Origin: a bacterium
Lineage (GTDB): Bacteria > Cyanobacteriota > Vampirovibrionia > Obscuribacterales > Obscuribacteraceae
NCBI GenBank assembly: GCA_016124935.1
Contig: WGMS01000011.1
Location: forward strand, 87,322-151,321
Direction: 5' to 3'
DNA length: 64,000 bases
Position 1 is the stretch's first letter. Every line of letters begins with the position of its first letter. This document shows, piece after piece, positions 24,868 through 33,898 of the stretch. The position numbers and the translations under genes are program-made. A model generated the notes under the pieces. It saw only the letters and a program-made list of their open reading frames with translations, searched no databases and had not been told where the DNA came from.

Positions 24868-25758
24868 TCAGCCTGCTAGATAGCCTTCATTCTCCAGGGC
24901 ATCGACATAGCATCTTTCCGAGCCGGGACTGGCTGCCAGAAATAGCGAGGGCTCAACCATCTCCAGTTCCAGGAGCTGATAGTTCCCGTGGTCCGCTTGC
25001 AGAAGGTCGACCCGCATGTAGGCTGGTCGGAAAGGCAGAGCTTCCAGGATTTTGTCTCCTATGGAGAGCGCTTCTACCGAAGGCTCTATGGCGGTGACTC
25101 TCGCCACTTCTTCATCCGGCTCGGCGTGGTGACCGGCGAGCGGCCTGTGAATGGCATGGGAGAAGCGTCCTCCAAAATAGAGCAGGGCATGTTCGCCTGT
25201 TTTATCGGCGCTTGGAAGATATGGCTGGATCATCACCCCGCTCTTTTGCGCCAGGGTGCCAATGTGCTCGATTGCGCCCGCCTTCTCTGCGTCGTTTTCC
25301 AGATTGAAGCGTTTCATTCCCTGGCTGCCGGCACCGATACTGGGCTTTATCACCACGTTCTTGCTATCCAAAGGAAGCTCGGGCAAGCAAGCCGGGCTGC
25401 CTTTATCCAGCCAGGCTGTCGGTATCGTCGGAATTCCCTCGCTTTCGAGTGATTTCAGATAGGTCTTGTCTATGTTCCATTCTATTATGCTGGCACTGTT
25501 CACAAGGTTGGAGCGGGTCATCGCTTCTTGTAACCATCGCCTGAAGCAAGCATAGTCCTCTTGATAGTCCCAGACCGAGCAGAAGATAAGGTTCTTGAAA
25601 CATTCCAGGGCTTCGCCGTCATGCTCCTGCCAGACCAGGGGCTCGGCCCTGTAGCCTCTGGCTTTCAGCTCTCGAACGAGTGGCAGATAGTCTGATTGAA
25701 GCTGCGGGAAGGCACGGGCGGTGAGGAGTCCGATATCTATTTCTCTTTGTATGACCAT
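24868..25758 (-). CDS. ATP-grasp ligase (glutathione synthetase/RimK superfamily)
   Basis: The fold is visible from IGLLTARAFPQLQSDYLPLVRELKARG (pre-ATP-grasp), WNIDKTYLKSLESEGIPTIPT (the conserved Lys and helix), VVIKPSIGAGSQGM (the ATP lysine and Gly-rich loop), EHALLYFGGRFSHAIHR, and MRVDLLQADHGNYQLLELEMVEPSLFL (Mg-binding Asp and Glu). Members ligate an amine to a carboxylate; this one resembles the small ATP-grasp proteins related to DcsG. The substrate is unknown and there is no pathway context. Confidence 0.75.
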   Translation of the reverse strand: MVIQREIDIGLLTARAFPQLQSDYLPLVRELKARGYRAEPLVWQEHDGEALECFKNLIFCSVWDYQEDYACFRRWLQEAMTRSNLVNSASIIEWNIDKTYLKSLESEGIPTIPTAWLDKGSPACLPELPLDSKNVVIKPSIGAGSQGMKRFNLENDAEKAGAIEHIGTLAQKSGVMIQPYLPSADKTGEHALLYFGGRFSHAIHRPLAGHHAEPDEEVARVTAIEPSVEALSIGDKILEALPFRPAYMRVDLLQADHGNYQLLELEMVEPSLFLAASPGSERCYVDALENEGYLAG

Positions 25759-25914
25759 GCTGCACTATATCCGTGGGAGCAAAAACAAGCGGGGGCGAAA
25801 GAGAATAGATTATCATTAGCCAGGGCGCCCCGGCTCTTGGCTCGGTTTCGCCCCTGTAGAAACCGGGAACGTAAAAATTGCAATCTATCTAACTAAGCCT
25901 AAGGAGTTGCTTTC

Positions 25915-26598
25915 ATGTTCAAAAGATTCATGAATCTAGTCAAGGGTTCAGCCAACAAAGGAATGAAGAAGCTGGAGACCCCGGAGCTCATGGCTGAAGA
26001 AGCGCAGATGGAACTGGAGAAAGCCGCTAAAGACCTCAAGGAAGCGACCATCGAGGCTCGCACCAACGAGAAGATGCTGGAGAAGAAGTTGGAAGCGACA
26101 GGTAAAAAGATAGAAGAATGGAAAGCCAGGGCTGCTTTGTCCGTTCAGCAGAAAAATGATGATGTGGCCAGGCAATGTCTACAGAAGAAAAAAGAGATGG
26201 AGGTCGAGCTGGAGTCTTTGAACATGCAGCTCGAGGAACAGAAGCGAATATCTCTGTCTATGAACGAAAGGCGTATACAAGTAGAGCGGGAGCTCTCCGA
26301 GTTCAAATTGAAAAAGCAGCAGCTCATCGCCAGGATGCAAGCCGGTGACGCTCTGGCCGATGCCAAATCGATAGGTGACCTATCCTCGGTGACCAGCGGC
26401 ATTGACCAGTTCGAAGAGAAGATCCGCGAACAAGAGATGCGCAATGAAGTTTTGCGAGAGCTGGATGAAGATACGCTTCTTGAAGATGAATTCAAGAAAC
26501 TGGAAAGCAGCCATGGAGCGTCTGCTGCTCCGTCGGCTGTGGATGACGAGCTTGCTCAACTCAAGCAGAAATTGCTCGAGGATAAGAGTTCCGAATAG
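25915..26598 (+). CDS. PspA/IM30-family coiled-coil protein
   Basis: PspA and IM30 (Vipp1) proteins form ESCRT-III-like polymers that repair or remodel membranes. The N-terminal amphipathic helix (FKRFMNLVKGSANKGMKKLE), then two long coiled-coil helices (about 40-185) and a variable charged C-terminus fit the family, at the usual length. AAGGAG lies 9 bases before the ATG. It is divergent from the ATP-grasp gene and convergent with the nitroreductase, ending 7 bases from it. Confidence 0.85.
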   Translation: MFKRFMNLVKGSANKGMKKLETPELMAEEAQMELEKAAKDLKEATIEARTNEKMLEKKLEATGKKIEEWKARAALSVQQKNDDVARQCLQKKKEMEVELESLNMQLEEQKRISLSMNERRIQVERELSEFKLKKQQLIARMQAGDALADAKSIGDLSSVTSGIDQFEEKIREQEMRNEVLRELDEDTLLEDEFKKLESSHGASAAPSAVDDELAQLKQKLLEDKSSE

Positions 26599-26605
26599 TC
26601 AAGCT

Positions 26606-27259
26606 CTAAATATGAATCACCACATCTGATACCGGGTGGCGCACTTTCTCCTGGCTGGCGTATTTATCTGATGAATCTCTGTAGCCCAGGGCGCAGAGAA
26701 CCACTGATGCCAGACCTCTGGGTGATAGATTGAGAACTTCGTCATAGCCATTTTTGTCGAAGCCTTCCATCGGGCAGGCATCGACCCTGAGAACGGCGGC
26801 GGCGGTGAGCAGATTGCCCAGCGCTATGTAGCACTGACGCGCCATCCAGTGTTCCAGGTCTGTCTGACTGGTTCTCTCGACGAAACCCGTGAGCATGCCT
26901 TTATAGGCTTCCAGGCTCTCCAATGTGGTCGAGCGGGCTTCGGCGATAGACTGCAGATATTTTTCGACATAATCGTGGTCCATCGTAGTCAGTCGAGAGA
27001 TAACCACCAGATGCGAGCAATCCAGGGGTTGGGGCTGCACAAAAGATTTTTCCCCCAGTTGAGCTTTGACTTCCGGGTCCGTGACCACTACGAATTTCCA
27101 GGGTTGAAGTCCGTAACTGGAAGGTGTGAGCACTAGAGATTCTTCCAGCTGGGTCCAGGTCTCCTGGTCGATCTTTTTCGAATTGTCGAATTTCTTCGTG
27201 GCATATCGCCATTTCAAGTGATTGACGATATCCACTTGAGAAGTGAGATTGTTTACCAT
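26606..27259 (-). CDS. nitroreductase-family NAD(P)H oxidoreductase
   Basis: FMN enzyme. HLKWRYATKKFD (FMN-phosphate-binding Arg/Lys), LTPSSYGLQPWKFVVV (the SS-GLQPW signature), IALGNLLTAAAVLRVDACPMEGFDK, and CALGYRDSSDKYA near the end are typical of NfsB/DrgA-type enzymes. The start at 27259 is preceded by AGAGGT at 8 bases; the upstream in-frame ATG is not. It runs divergent to the TPR protein at 27372. Confidence 0.9.
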   Translation of the reverse strand: MVNNLTSQVDIVNHLKWRYATKKFDNSKKIDQETWTQLEESLVLTPSSYGLQPWKFVVVTDPEVKAQLGEKSFVQPQPLDCSHLVVISRLTTMDHDYVEKYLQSIAEARSTTLESLEAYKGMLTGFVERTSQTDLEHWMARQCYIALGNLLTAAAVLRVDACPMEGFDKNGYDEVLNLSPRGLASVVLCALGYRDSSDKYASQEKVRHPVSDVVIHI

Positions 27260-27371
27260 GGGACTGACCTCTGGGAGAATTTTTGAGATCATATCATGGT
27301 CACCCGGGAGAAACCCGGAGGTGATAATCTTAGTTTCAGGTCGTCGCAGGCAGAAATCATGGAGTTTGATA

Positions 27372-28295
27372 ATGACCTATTTCAAGCAGGCCGCTCTTGC
27401 CCTATCCTTCCTCTTTTTCATGTCGCCTGCCTTCGCCGGTACCGGCGAAGTGCGTGGTCTCACCCAGGAAGGCATGATAGCGCTACAAAACGGTAAGCTC
27501 GACCTGGCAGAGACCAAGCTGCTGAAGGCTTCCAAGGTGGCCAAGGTGTCCGGTCCCCTCTACACGGAGTACGCCGAATCGCTTTTGAATCTGGGCACTT
27601 TATACGATCGAAAGAAGCAGGTCGATGAGGCCGCCTCAAAATATAACGAGGCTCTTTCAATCTACAACAAGGCCTACGGAAACAAGGCTTTGCAGGTCGC
27701 AAAGTGCTATCACGGTCTGGGCGAGCTCTACCGGCATCAAAAGCAGTATTTGAAATCCATTCCTTTCTATAATAAGGCTCTCGACATCAGAAGGGTCTCG
27801 GCTCCGGGTCACACGGATCTTGCCGAAACCTCCCATGGGTTGGCCAGAACCTTTCTTGCTCTGAAGCAATACGAAGAGGCCCAGCCTCTTCTGAAAGAGG
27901 TGGTCTCTATTCAGGAGAAGGCTTATGGTCCCGATGATCGTCGCATGGTCAAAACTCTTTACGAGTTGGCTCGGTCCTATGAAGGCGCCAATAAGACAAA
28001 TCTCGCCATCCCTACGTATAGAAAGGTGATAAGTGTTCTCAAGCTTGCCTATGGTGATCAGAACCCGCGTATCGCCTCGACCTATGAGCGCCTGGGAGCC
28101 GCCTATTCGCGCACGCTTCACTACAAAGAGGCGGAGAGTGCTTATGCCAGCGCCCTCCAGATAAGAGAAGCTCACAAGAAGAAGTTTCCCGATAAGTACG
28201 CCGATTGCGTGAAGGCATATGTGAAAGTGCTGAAGAAGCTCAAAAAAGATGCCCTGGCGAAAGAGTGGCAGGATAAGCTGGCTTCGCACAAATAA
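27372..28295 (+). CDS. secreted TPR (kinesin-light-chain-like) repeat protein
   Basis: A signal peptide ends PAFAGT. The rest is a run of about six TPRs with the 42-residue KLC spacing, e.g. AASKYNEALSIYNKAYG, SIPFYNKALDIRRV, AQPLLKEVVSIQEKAYG, and AIPTYRKVISVLKLAYG. It should bind partner proteins outside the cytoplasm. The start is ATG 27372, with GGAG 7 bases upstream. It precedes the phytoene desaturase by 21 bases and shares its strand, so it may belong to the carotenoid operon; a functional link is not established. Confidence 0.8.
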   Translation: MTYFKQAALALSFLFFMSPAFAGTGEVRGLTQEGMIALQNGKLDLAETKLLKASKVAKVSGPLYTEYAESLLNLGTLYDRKKQVDEAASKYNEALSIYNKAYGNKALQVAKCYHGLGELYRHQKQYLKSIPFYNKALDIRRVSAPGHTDLAETSHGLARTFLALKQYEEAQPLLKEVVSIQEKAYGPDDRRMVKTLYELARSYEGANKTNLAIPTYRKVISVLKLAYGDQNPRIASTYERLGAAYSRTLHYKEAESAYASALQIREAHKKKFPDKYADCVKAYVKVLKKLKKDALAKEWQDKLASHK

Positions 28296-28316
28296 TGCTT
28301 GAAGAAGGTGTTTCCT

Positions 28317-29852
28317 ATGGGTTCCAGAAGAGTAGTGGTTATCGGTTCGGGTTTCGGAGGATTGGCTTGCGCTATTCGTTTGAGAGCCCGGGGCTTCGAG
28401 GTCACTGTTCTGGAGAAAAGAGATAAGCCCGGAGGACGAGCCTATCTGTATGAGCAGGATGGTTTCAAATTCGACGGCGGCCCGACGGTGGTGACGGCAC
28501 CTTTTCTGTTTGGCGAGCTTTTTCAACTATGCGGCAGGGACATCTCCGACTATCTACAGTTCGTTCCGCTCGACCCTTATTATCGAATTCGTTTTCATGA
28601 CGGCAGGATCTTCAACTACTCGGGCGACCACGACAAGATGGTCGAGGAAGTAAGGAAGTTCAACCCCGGCGACATAGACGGATATGTCTCCTTCGTCAAA
28701 TCCACCGAAAAAATTTATGAGGTCGGCTTCGAAGAGCTTGGCGATGTGCCATTTTCCAGGGCCACGGATATGATCCGCATAATTCCGAAAATGATCGCGT
28801 TGGGATCCCATCGCACTGTATATGGTATGGTCAAAGATTATATCAAAGACGATGCCTTGCGAACCGCGCTCAGTTTTCATCCTCTTCTTGTCGGGGGGAA
28901 TCCGTTTACCACCACTTCGATATACGCGCTCATTCATTATCTGGAACGCAAATGGGGTGTCTGGTACAGTATGGGTGGCACCACCGCCATCGTCTCTTCT
29001 CTGGTTCGTCTTTTCGAAGAGATTGGCGGTGAACTCAGGCTGAATGCCGAAGTCGATGAGATTCTTGTGGAGCGCGGCAAGGTCTGTGGCGTCGCTCTGA
29101 AGAATAAAGCAGACGGCGGCGAGAGAATAGATGCGGATATTGTCGTCTCTAACGCGGACTCGACCTTCACCTATCGGTATCTTCTCGACCCTGGTGTGCG
29201 CAAAAAATATACGGATAAGAGAATCGATTCCATGAAGTATTCGATGAGTCTTTTTGTCGCTTACTTCGGAACCAGGGTCACCTATCCGGATCTTGCCCAC
29301 CATATGATTTTGCTCGGTCCAAGATATCGAGGGCTCCTGGACGATATCTTCCACCGCAAGACGCTGTCCGATGATTTTTCTCTCTATCTGCATGCTCCTA
29401 CCCGCACCGATCCCGGTACCGCCCCTGATGGCTGCGAGTCCTTCTATGTACTCTCGCCGGTGCCCCATCTGGCTTCCGGTACCGACTGGGTCCGGGAAGA
29501 AGATGCTTACAGGGAGAAGGTCTACAAATATCTAGAGGAGGTCTGTCTACCCGGTTTGAGCGAAAATATGATCACCTCGCTTTCGATTACTCCGGAGCAT
29601 TTCAAGACCGAGCTCAATTCGATTCATGGTTCCGCTTTCTCTGTGGAGCCTGTTCTGACGCAGTCTGCGTATTTTCGACCGCATAACAAGAGCGAAGATG
29701 TGGAAGGTCTTTATTTCGTAGGGGCTGGAACCCATCCCGGCGCCGGAATGCCCGGCGTGCTGTCCACCGCCAAAGTGGTGGACAGGCTGATAGCGGACCA
29801 GGGTGTGGCGGGCAACCCGCTAGATCCAATTGCCGGGAGTCATGCTCGATGA
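28317..29852 (+). CDS. crtI: phytoene desaturase-family flavoprotein (CrtI-like)
   Basis: FAD-dependent amine-oxidase-fold enzyme that introduces double bases into phytoene-type carotenoids. The dinucleotide fold GSGFGGLACAIRL and E-KRDKPGGRAY with FKFDGGPTVVT are present, and the C-terminal VGAGTHPGAGMPGVLSTAKVV binds FAD. ATG 28317 has GAAGGTG 6 bases upstream, so the TTG six codons before is unlikely. It overlaps crtB (ATGA at 29849). A second CrtI homologue lies at 33899. Reaction order (desaturation, isomerisation or ketolase-type oxidation) cannot be told by sequence. Confidence 0.85.
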   Translation: MGSRRVVVIGSGFGGLACAIRLRARGFEVTVLEKRDKPGGRAYLYEQDGFKFDGGPTVVTAPFLFGELFQLCGRDISDYLQFVPLDPYYRIRFHDGRIFNYSGDHDKMVEEVRKFNPGDIDGYVSFVKSTEKIYEVGFEELGDVPFSRATDMIRIIPKMIALGSHRTVYGMVKDYIKDDALRTALSFHPLLVGGNPFTTTSIYALIHYLERKWGVWYSMGGTTAIVSSLVRLFEEIGGELRLNAEVDEILVERGKVCGVALKNKADGGERIDADIVVSNADSTFTYRYLLDPGVRKKYTDKRIDSMKYSMSLFVAYFGTRVTYPDLAHHMILLGPRYRGLLDDIFHRKTLSDDFSLYLHAPTRTDPGTAPDGCESFYVLSPVPHLASGTDWVREEDAYREKVYKYLEEVCLPGLSENMITSLSITPEHFKTELNSIHGSAFSVEPVLTQSAYFRPHNKSEDVEGLYFVGAGTHPGAGMPGVLSTAKVVDRLIADQGVAGNPLDPIAGSHAR

Positions 29853-30865
29853 CGATGCCTGCAGAAGTTTTTACTCGGGCTCAATTAAGGGCCTGTCGAG
29901 ATGTAATCTATCGAAATTCTCAGAGTTTCTTTCTCTCCAGTCTTCTGCTGCCATCGGATGTCCGGGCCTGTGCCTGGGCTATATATGGATTCTGTCGCAA
30001 TGCTGATGACCTTATCGACAGTCCGCCTAAGCCGGACCGGGCTTTCCTTCAACATTCTCTCTTCCGCCTGCACCGGCGTCTCGATGAAGTCTACTCGGGG
30101 CAGCCTCAGACCTTGCTCGACTCTGCCTTTGCCTCTTTTGTTCATCGCTATGCCCTGCCGCGTTCCATTCCCGAATGCCTGCTCGATGGTTTCGCCACCG
30201 ATGTGAACGGTGTGGATTTCGCCGAGGAGCGCCAGTTGATCGAGTATTCTTTTAAGGTGGCATCCACTGTCGGTTTGATGATTGTTCATGCCATGGAACC
30301 GGAATTGAAAGAGAATCGAAAGTTCGTTTTGACCAAAGCCTGCGATCTTGGTATCGCCATGCAGTTGACGAATATAGCCCGGGACATGGGGGCCGATTTG
30401 AAAAACGGGCGGGTCTACTTTCCTCACAGCTGGAGAGAGCGACACGGTTTTGAACCTTTTTTTAATGACGGTGGCAACCCCGGTTTTTCGAAAGCTGAAT
30501 CGCTGATCGCCAGAGAGTTGATCACCCTCTCCGACCGTCACTATGCCTCTGCCCTCGAGGGCATCGAATTGCTTCCATCTCGGTGCCGTCCTGCTATCTC
30601 GGCCGCTTTATTCGTGTACTCGGCTATCAACGGCAAAATCAAAGCGAATAATTATGATTCTATCTCTCGCCGCGCTATTGTTCCCATCTCGTTCAAACTT
30701 GCTCTGGTGCTGAAAGCATATTTCAAACATGCTCCGGTCAACAGTCGGGTGTCTTCTTTAGAGCCCGGACCTTCGGACGAGATAATAGAGGCATATCTTT
30801 CTCGTCTTGGCTTATTGAATTCCGGGCTTCTCTCGGGGAGGTCGCTCCTTGAGTCTAGAGGCTGA
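29849..30865 (+). CDS. crtB: phytoene synthase (squalene/phytoene synthase family)
   Basis: Condenses two prenyl diphosphates head to head. Both Asp-rich motifs are seen: FCRNADDLID (first) and LTNIARDMGADLKNGRVYFP (second), with the YCR-like region replaced by FCRN. 338 residues is normal for the family. It overlaps crtI upstream and the cyclase downstream, so it is the middle gene of a compact operon. C40 (phytoene) is more likely than C30 (dehydrosqualene), but this cannot be decided by sequence. Confidence 0.88.
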   Translation: MTMPAEVFTRAQLRACRDVIYRNSQSFFLSSLLLPSDVRACAWAIYGFCRNADDLIDSPPKPDRAFLQHSLFRLHRRLDEVYSGQPQTLLDSAFASFVHRYALPRSIPECLLDGFATDVNGVDFAEERQLIEYSFKVASTVGLMIVHAMEPELKENRKFVLTKACDLGIAMQLTNIARDMGADLKNGRVYFPHSWRERHGFEPFFNDGGNPGFSKAESLIARELITLSDRHYASALEGIELLPSRCRPAISAALFVYSAINGKIKANNYDSISRRAIVPISFKLALVLKAYFKHAPVNSRVSSLEPGPSDEIIEAYLSRLGLLNSGLLSGRSLLESRG

Positions 30866-32321
30866 ATTTCCCCAGGCGTATAAGGCTCTGGGTAGTGACG
30901 ACCATCTACAGATAGAGCACATTCTAGATTTGGAGCGCGCATTTTTAACGCGAGGCTCCTCTTCGTCATCTTCTTCTATGGTCGCGGGAATTGATAGCGG
31001 ACCTTCCGATGCCGACTTTGATGTTTTGATCGCCGGGGGCGGACTCTCGCTGCTTTATTCTATAAAGCTGGCTCAGCTCGGTTTCTCGGTGGCAGTGGCG
31101 GACAAAGGCCTGGCCGGTCGTGGGCACCGAGAATGGAACATATCGCGAGAAGAGTTGAAGAGTCTGGAAGCTTCCTCGATTTTTGATTGTTCCGAAGTCG
31201 ATGCTTTCATAGATCATCGCTATGAAAAAGGACTGGTGCGCTGGCATGGAGGAAGATCCCACTGGGTAAAAGGGGTGCTCGACTGTGCTGTGGATGCGGA
31301 CGCTTTTTTAGCTGTCCTCAGGAAAAGAGCAGAGGATCTAGGGGTGACTTTCCTGGACCGGCATCGATGCGAGAAGGTTTTTTCCTTACCAGCGAACAAA
31401 GGACTCTCGGTGTCGCTGCGGCAAGCGGACGGGCGGGCCGAAGAGACTCGGATTCGGTGTCGACTGCTCCTGGATGGTCGTGGTGCCAGCAGCCCCTTCG
31501 GCAACTTCGATATAGTCTGCCCCACCGTGGGCGGTGTCATGAAAGGTCTGGAGCACGATTCTACGGTGGGTGAAATTCTGGTGAGCACCGAGGATGTTGT
31601 CGATGGCAGGCAGCATATCTGGGAGGGCTTTCCTCTTTCCGGCGATCGCCTGACGACATATTTGTTTTATTACTGTCAGCCGGATACGCTTGCGGCCACG
31701 CGGCATCCGCTGCTGGCTTTGTATAATCGCTTTTTTCGAGAACTGGGCAACTACAAGCAAGGAGAAGCTTCTCTGGTCCGAGCCACTTACGGTTTCATTC
31801 CAGGCAATACCAGATTATGCTCTTCGGATCTTTCGCCTGCCGACCGAATCTATCTGCTCGGTGACGCCGCCGCCAGGCATTCTCCTTTGACCTTTTGCGG
31901 TTTCGGCAATTTGATCCGCTCATTTTCGACTATTGGAGACGGACTTGCCGATTTGCTTCGTGAAGACAGGCTCGATAGAGCGTTCTTGAGCCGAGTCAAT
32001 TGCGAACAGGAGGGTTTGAGAGTTATGGGAGGACTGGCCCTGATGATGATAGGAGACCGCCCCGGTCTGGATGAAGATCCCCATCTTATCAATGCTTTAT
32101 TAGATGACGCCTTTGCCGCGCTTTCCGCCCGGGGCGAGGACATCTACAGGGATTTTATGCAGGATAGAATCAGATTTCAGCAGTTTCTTCCGTACATGCT
32201 TGCGGTGGCACGCAGTAGACCGACAGTCTGGCAGGAGGTCTATCGGCGAATGTCTGCCTCCGAACTGTTTGACTATGGAAAGCAGATAATCGGCTTCATG
32301 GGAAAAGATCTGTTTATCTAG
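30849..32321 (+). CDS. CruA/CruP-family lycopene cyclase-like flavoprotein
   Basis: A flavin-binding fold (DFDVLIAGGGLSLLYSIKLAQLG, with GRGHREWNISREELKSL and, further on, IYLLGDAAARHSPLTFCGFGNLIRS) matches the CruA/CruP cyclase family of green sulfur bacteria and cyanobacteria. The EWNIS signature is diagnostic for it. It probably cyclises or otherwise modifies lycopene ends. The 50 residues before the fold, with a Ser run (SSSSSSS), are unusual. TTG at 30849 overlaps the crtB end and has GGAGGT 5 bases upstream. Whether it is CruA-type (active) or CruP-type is undecided. Confidence 0.8.
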   Translation: MSLEAEFPQAYKALGSDDHLQIEHILDLERAFLTRGSSSSSSSMVAGIDSGPSDADFDVLIAGGGLSLLYSIKLAQLGFSVAVADKGLAGRGHREWNISREELKSLEASSIFDCSEVDAFIDHRYEKGLVRWHGGRSHWVKGVLDCAVDADAFLAVLRKRAEDLGVTFLDRHRCEKVFSLPANKGLSVSLRQADGRAEETRIRCRLLLDGRGASSPFGNFDIVCPTVGGVMKGLEHDSTVGEILVSTEDVVDGRQHIWEGFPLSGDRLTTYLFYYCQPDTLAATRHPLLALYNRFFRELGNYKQGEASLVRATYGFIPGNTRLCSSDLSPADRIYLLGDAAARHSPLTFCGFGNLIRSFSTIGDGLADLLREDRLDRAFLSRVNCEQEGLRVMGGLALMMIGDRPGLDEDPHLINALLDDAFAALSARGEDIYRDFMQDRIRFQQFLPYMLAVARSRPTVWQEVYRRMSASELFDYGKQIIGFMGKDLFI

Positions 32322-32760
32322 CAACCATGACCCAGAGGGCGTAAATTAGGGGAATAGTGGCGAACCAACCCAGGCTGCTCCAGCGTCTATAGGCGTTTAC
32401 AAATGCTTCTCTATCCTGGGCTTCGGCGTGTTTTTGCATGCGGAGCTGATCCGGAATCAAGAACACTATCCAGACCAGGGTGGAGACTGAAAGAGCGATT
32501 GCGCCCTGCACTATCCATGGTGTGGACATGAAAGTAAGATCTTGTCTGGCTACCATAATCATCCCCGGTACGACAATAAGACCTCCACCCACGAAAGTCA
32601 GGAAGATGTCCGCTTTCAGAATCGATCTTGCTGCGCAGCGGCGCAGGGCTTCTTTATCTTCGGAAACCGCCCAGTGGGCCCAGAGACCTGTGGTGATCAC
32701 ATTCCCTACCATGAGCACCGCGCCTAGAATATGTAAAAACTTGAGCAGCACATCGATCAT
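32314..32760 (-). CDS. integral membrane protein, DUF2269 family
   Basis: Four hydrophobic helices with LKFLHILGAVLMVGN at the N-terminus and a central GGGLIVVPGMIM fit the DUF2269 family of unknown function. Its ATG overlaps the stop of the glycosyltransferase (ATGA at 32757), placing it in the second carotenoid operon. Its stop overlaps the end of the convergent cyclase by 8 bases. Confidence 0.8.
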   Translation of the reverse strand: MIDVLLKFLHILGAVLMVGNVITTGLWAHWAVSEDKEALRRCAARSILKADIFLTFVGGGLIVVPGMIMVARQDLTFMSTPWIVQGAIALSVSTLVWIVFLIPDQLRMQKHAEAQDREAFVNAYRRWSSLGWFATIPLIYALWVMVAR

Positions 32761-33896
32761 CCTCTTTTGTAGACCCTCCCTTTCCAGACCACACCTTCAC
32801 CGGTGTAGCCGCGATAGGAAGCCAGCGCCATCAGTATCGTAATCGATATCGCTAGAGGATGAAGCAGGGTACTGATTAACGGCTGTTTCAGGCTGAAAGC
32901 AAGAATAACTCTGATCGCCAGGCCGTTGAAGATCTGCCATGATGCCGCCAGGGCAAGACCGCTGCTGCCTGCGGCAAGACCAGACAATAAAGCCGCCATG
33001 GGCAGTGCGTGACCTATTGCCAGGATGAAGAGGCTTGAGATGAAGAGAACGAAGTGGTTATTGAATGCAGGATAGAGGTTTTTTCTAAAACCCTGCCATA
33101 TTTTTTCGAAAGAATCATACATTCGGCATGTGGCAAGCTGTCCCGCGTCTCTTATGATTACCCGTTCTCCGCAGGCTTTTACTCTTTGAGCCAGTCTGAC
33201 GTCGTCCATAATCTCTTCCTTGAGCGCTTCATGTCCTCCGCATTTTTCGTAGGCGGACCTGGAAAAAATCATGAACTGTCCGTTGGCGGCGGTGAATTCT
33301 TTGAGAGGGGAGGATTCAGCGAACTTGAGAGGAAGGAAGGCCAGCAAGGTGAAGGATAAGAGAGGCATCATCATTTTTTCTTCGGGCGAAGTCATGGTCT
33401 GTCTTGGCCATAAAGACAGCAAGCCTGCTTTTTCCTCTTCGAGTATGGCGACTGCGACTTCAACCGCCTTTGGTGCCAGGCGAGTGTCGGCGTCTATAAA
33501 TATCAGGATCTCTCCTCCGGCGTCCCGGACCACTTTGCGAAGCGCGTCGTTCTTGCCCGCAAAGCCTTCTGTTTTGCCCTGGCCGCTGACCAGGCGAAAA
33601 CGCTGGTCAAGGGCTATGCATCGTGTAGCGATAGCGGCAGTATCGTCTTCCGAGCAGTCATCGAAAACGAGCACCTCCATATTTCTGTAAGTCTGAGATT
33701 TCAGGCTTTCTATGCAGGATTCGATATTGGCGGCTTCGTTTCTCGCCGGTATCATAACCGATACCGTAGTAGATCGCTTGCCGCCTTTGAGCGAATAAGT
33801 CCTTTTGAAGCGGGAGAGATTGTCCAGGAGAAGCAAGAGCTGGCAGGTACCCAGAACCGGCACCAGCCAAATTAGATAGTTGAAGAAGACGGTCAT
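32757..33896 (-). CDS. membrane glycosyltransferase family 2, probable carotenoid glycosyltransferase
   Basis: An N-terminal membrane helix precedes a GT-A domain: VSVMIPARNEAANIESCIESL, FDDCSEDDT, IFIDADTRL (metal-binding DAD), GQFMIFSRSAYEKCGG and EEIMDDVRLAQR, followed by QGFRKNLYPAF and three or more C-terminal membrane helices. This is the layout of CrtQ/CruC-type enzymes that add sugar to carotenoids. The gene starts 2 bases after the desaturase upstream, which supports that role. The substrate is inferred from context. Confidence 0.75.
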   Translation of the reverse strand: MTVFFNYLIWLVPVLGTCQLLLLLDNLSRFKRTYSLKGGKRSTTVSVMIPARNEAANIESCIESLKSQTYRNMEVLVFDDCSEDDTAAIATRCIALDQRFRLVSGQGKTEGFAGKNDALRKVVRDAGGEILIFIDADTRLAPKAVEVAVAILEEEKAGLLSLWPRQTMTSPEEKMMMPLLSFTLLAFLPLKFAESSPLKEFTAANGQFMIFSRSAYEKCGGHEALKEEIMDDVRLAQRVKACGERVIIRDAGQLATCRMYDSFEKIWQGFRKNLYPAFNNHFVLFISSLFILAIGHALPMAALLSGLAAGSSGLALAASWQIFNGLAIRVILAFSLKQPLISTLLHPLAISITILMALASYRGYTGEGVVWKGRVYKRG

Positions 33897-33898
33897 AT

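Noticed and set aside
28554..29468. 304-residue open frame on the minus strand
   Set aside because: Antisense shadow of the CrtI-type desaturase; no signal peptide, motif or ribosome site.
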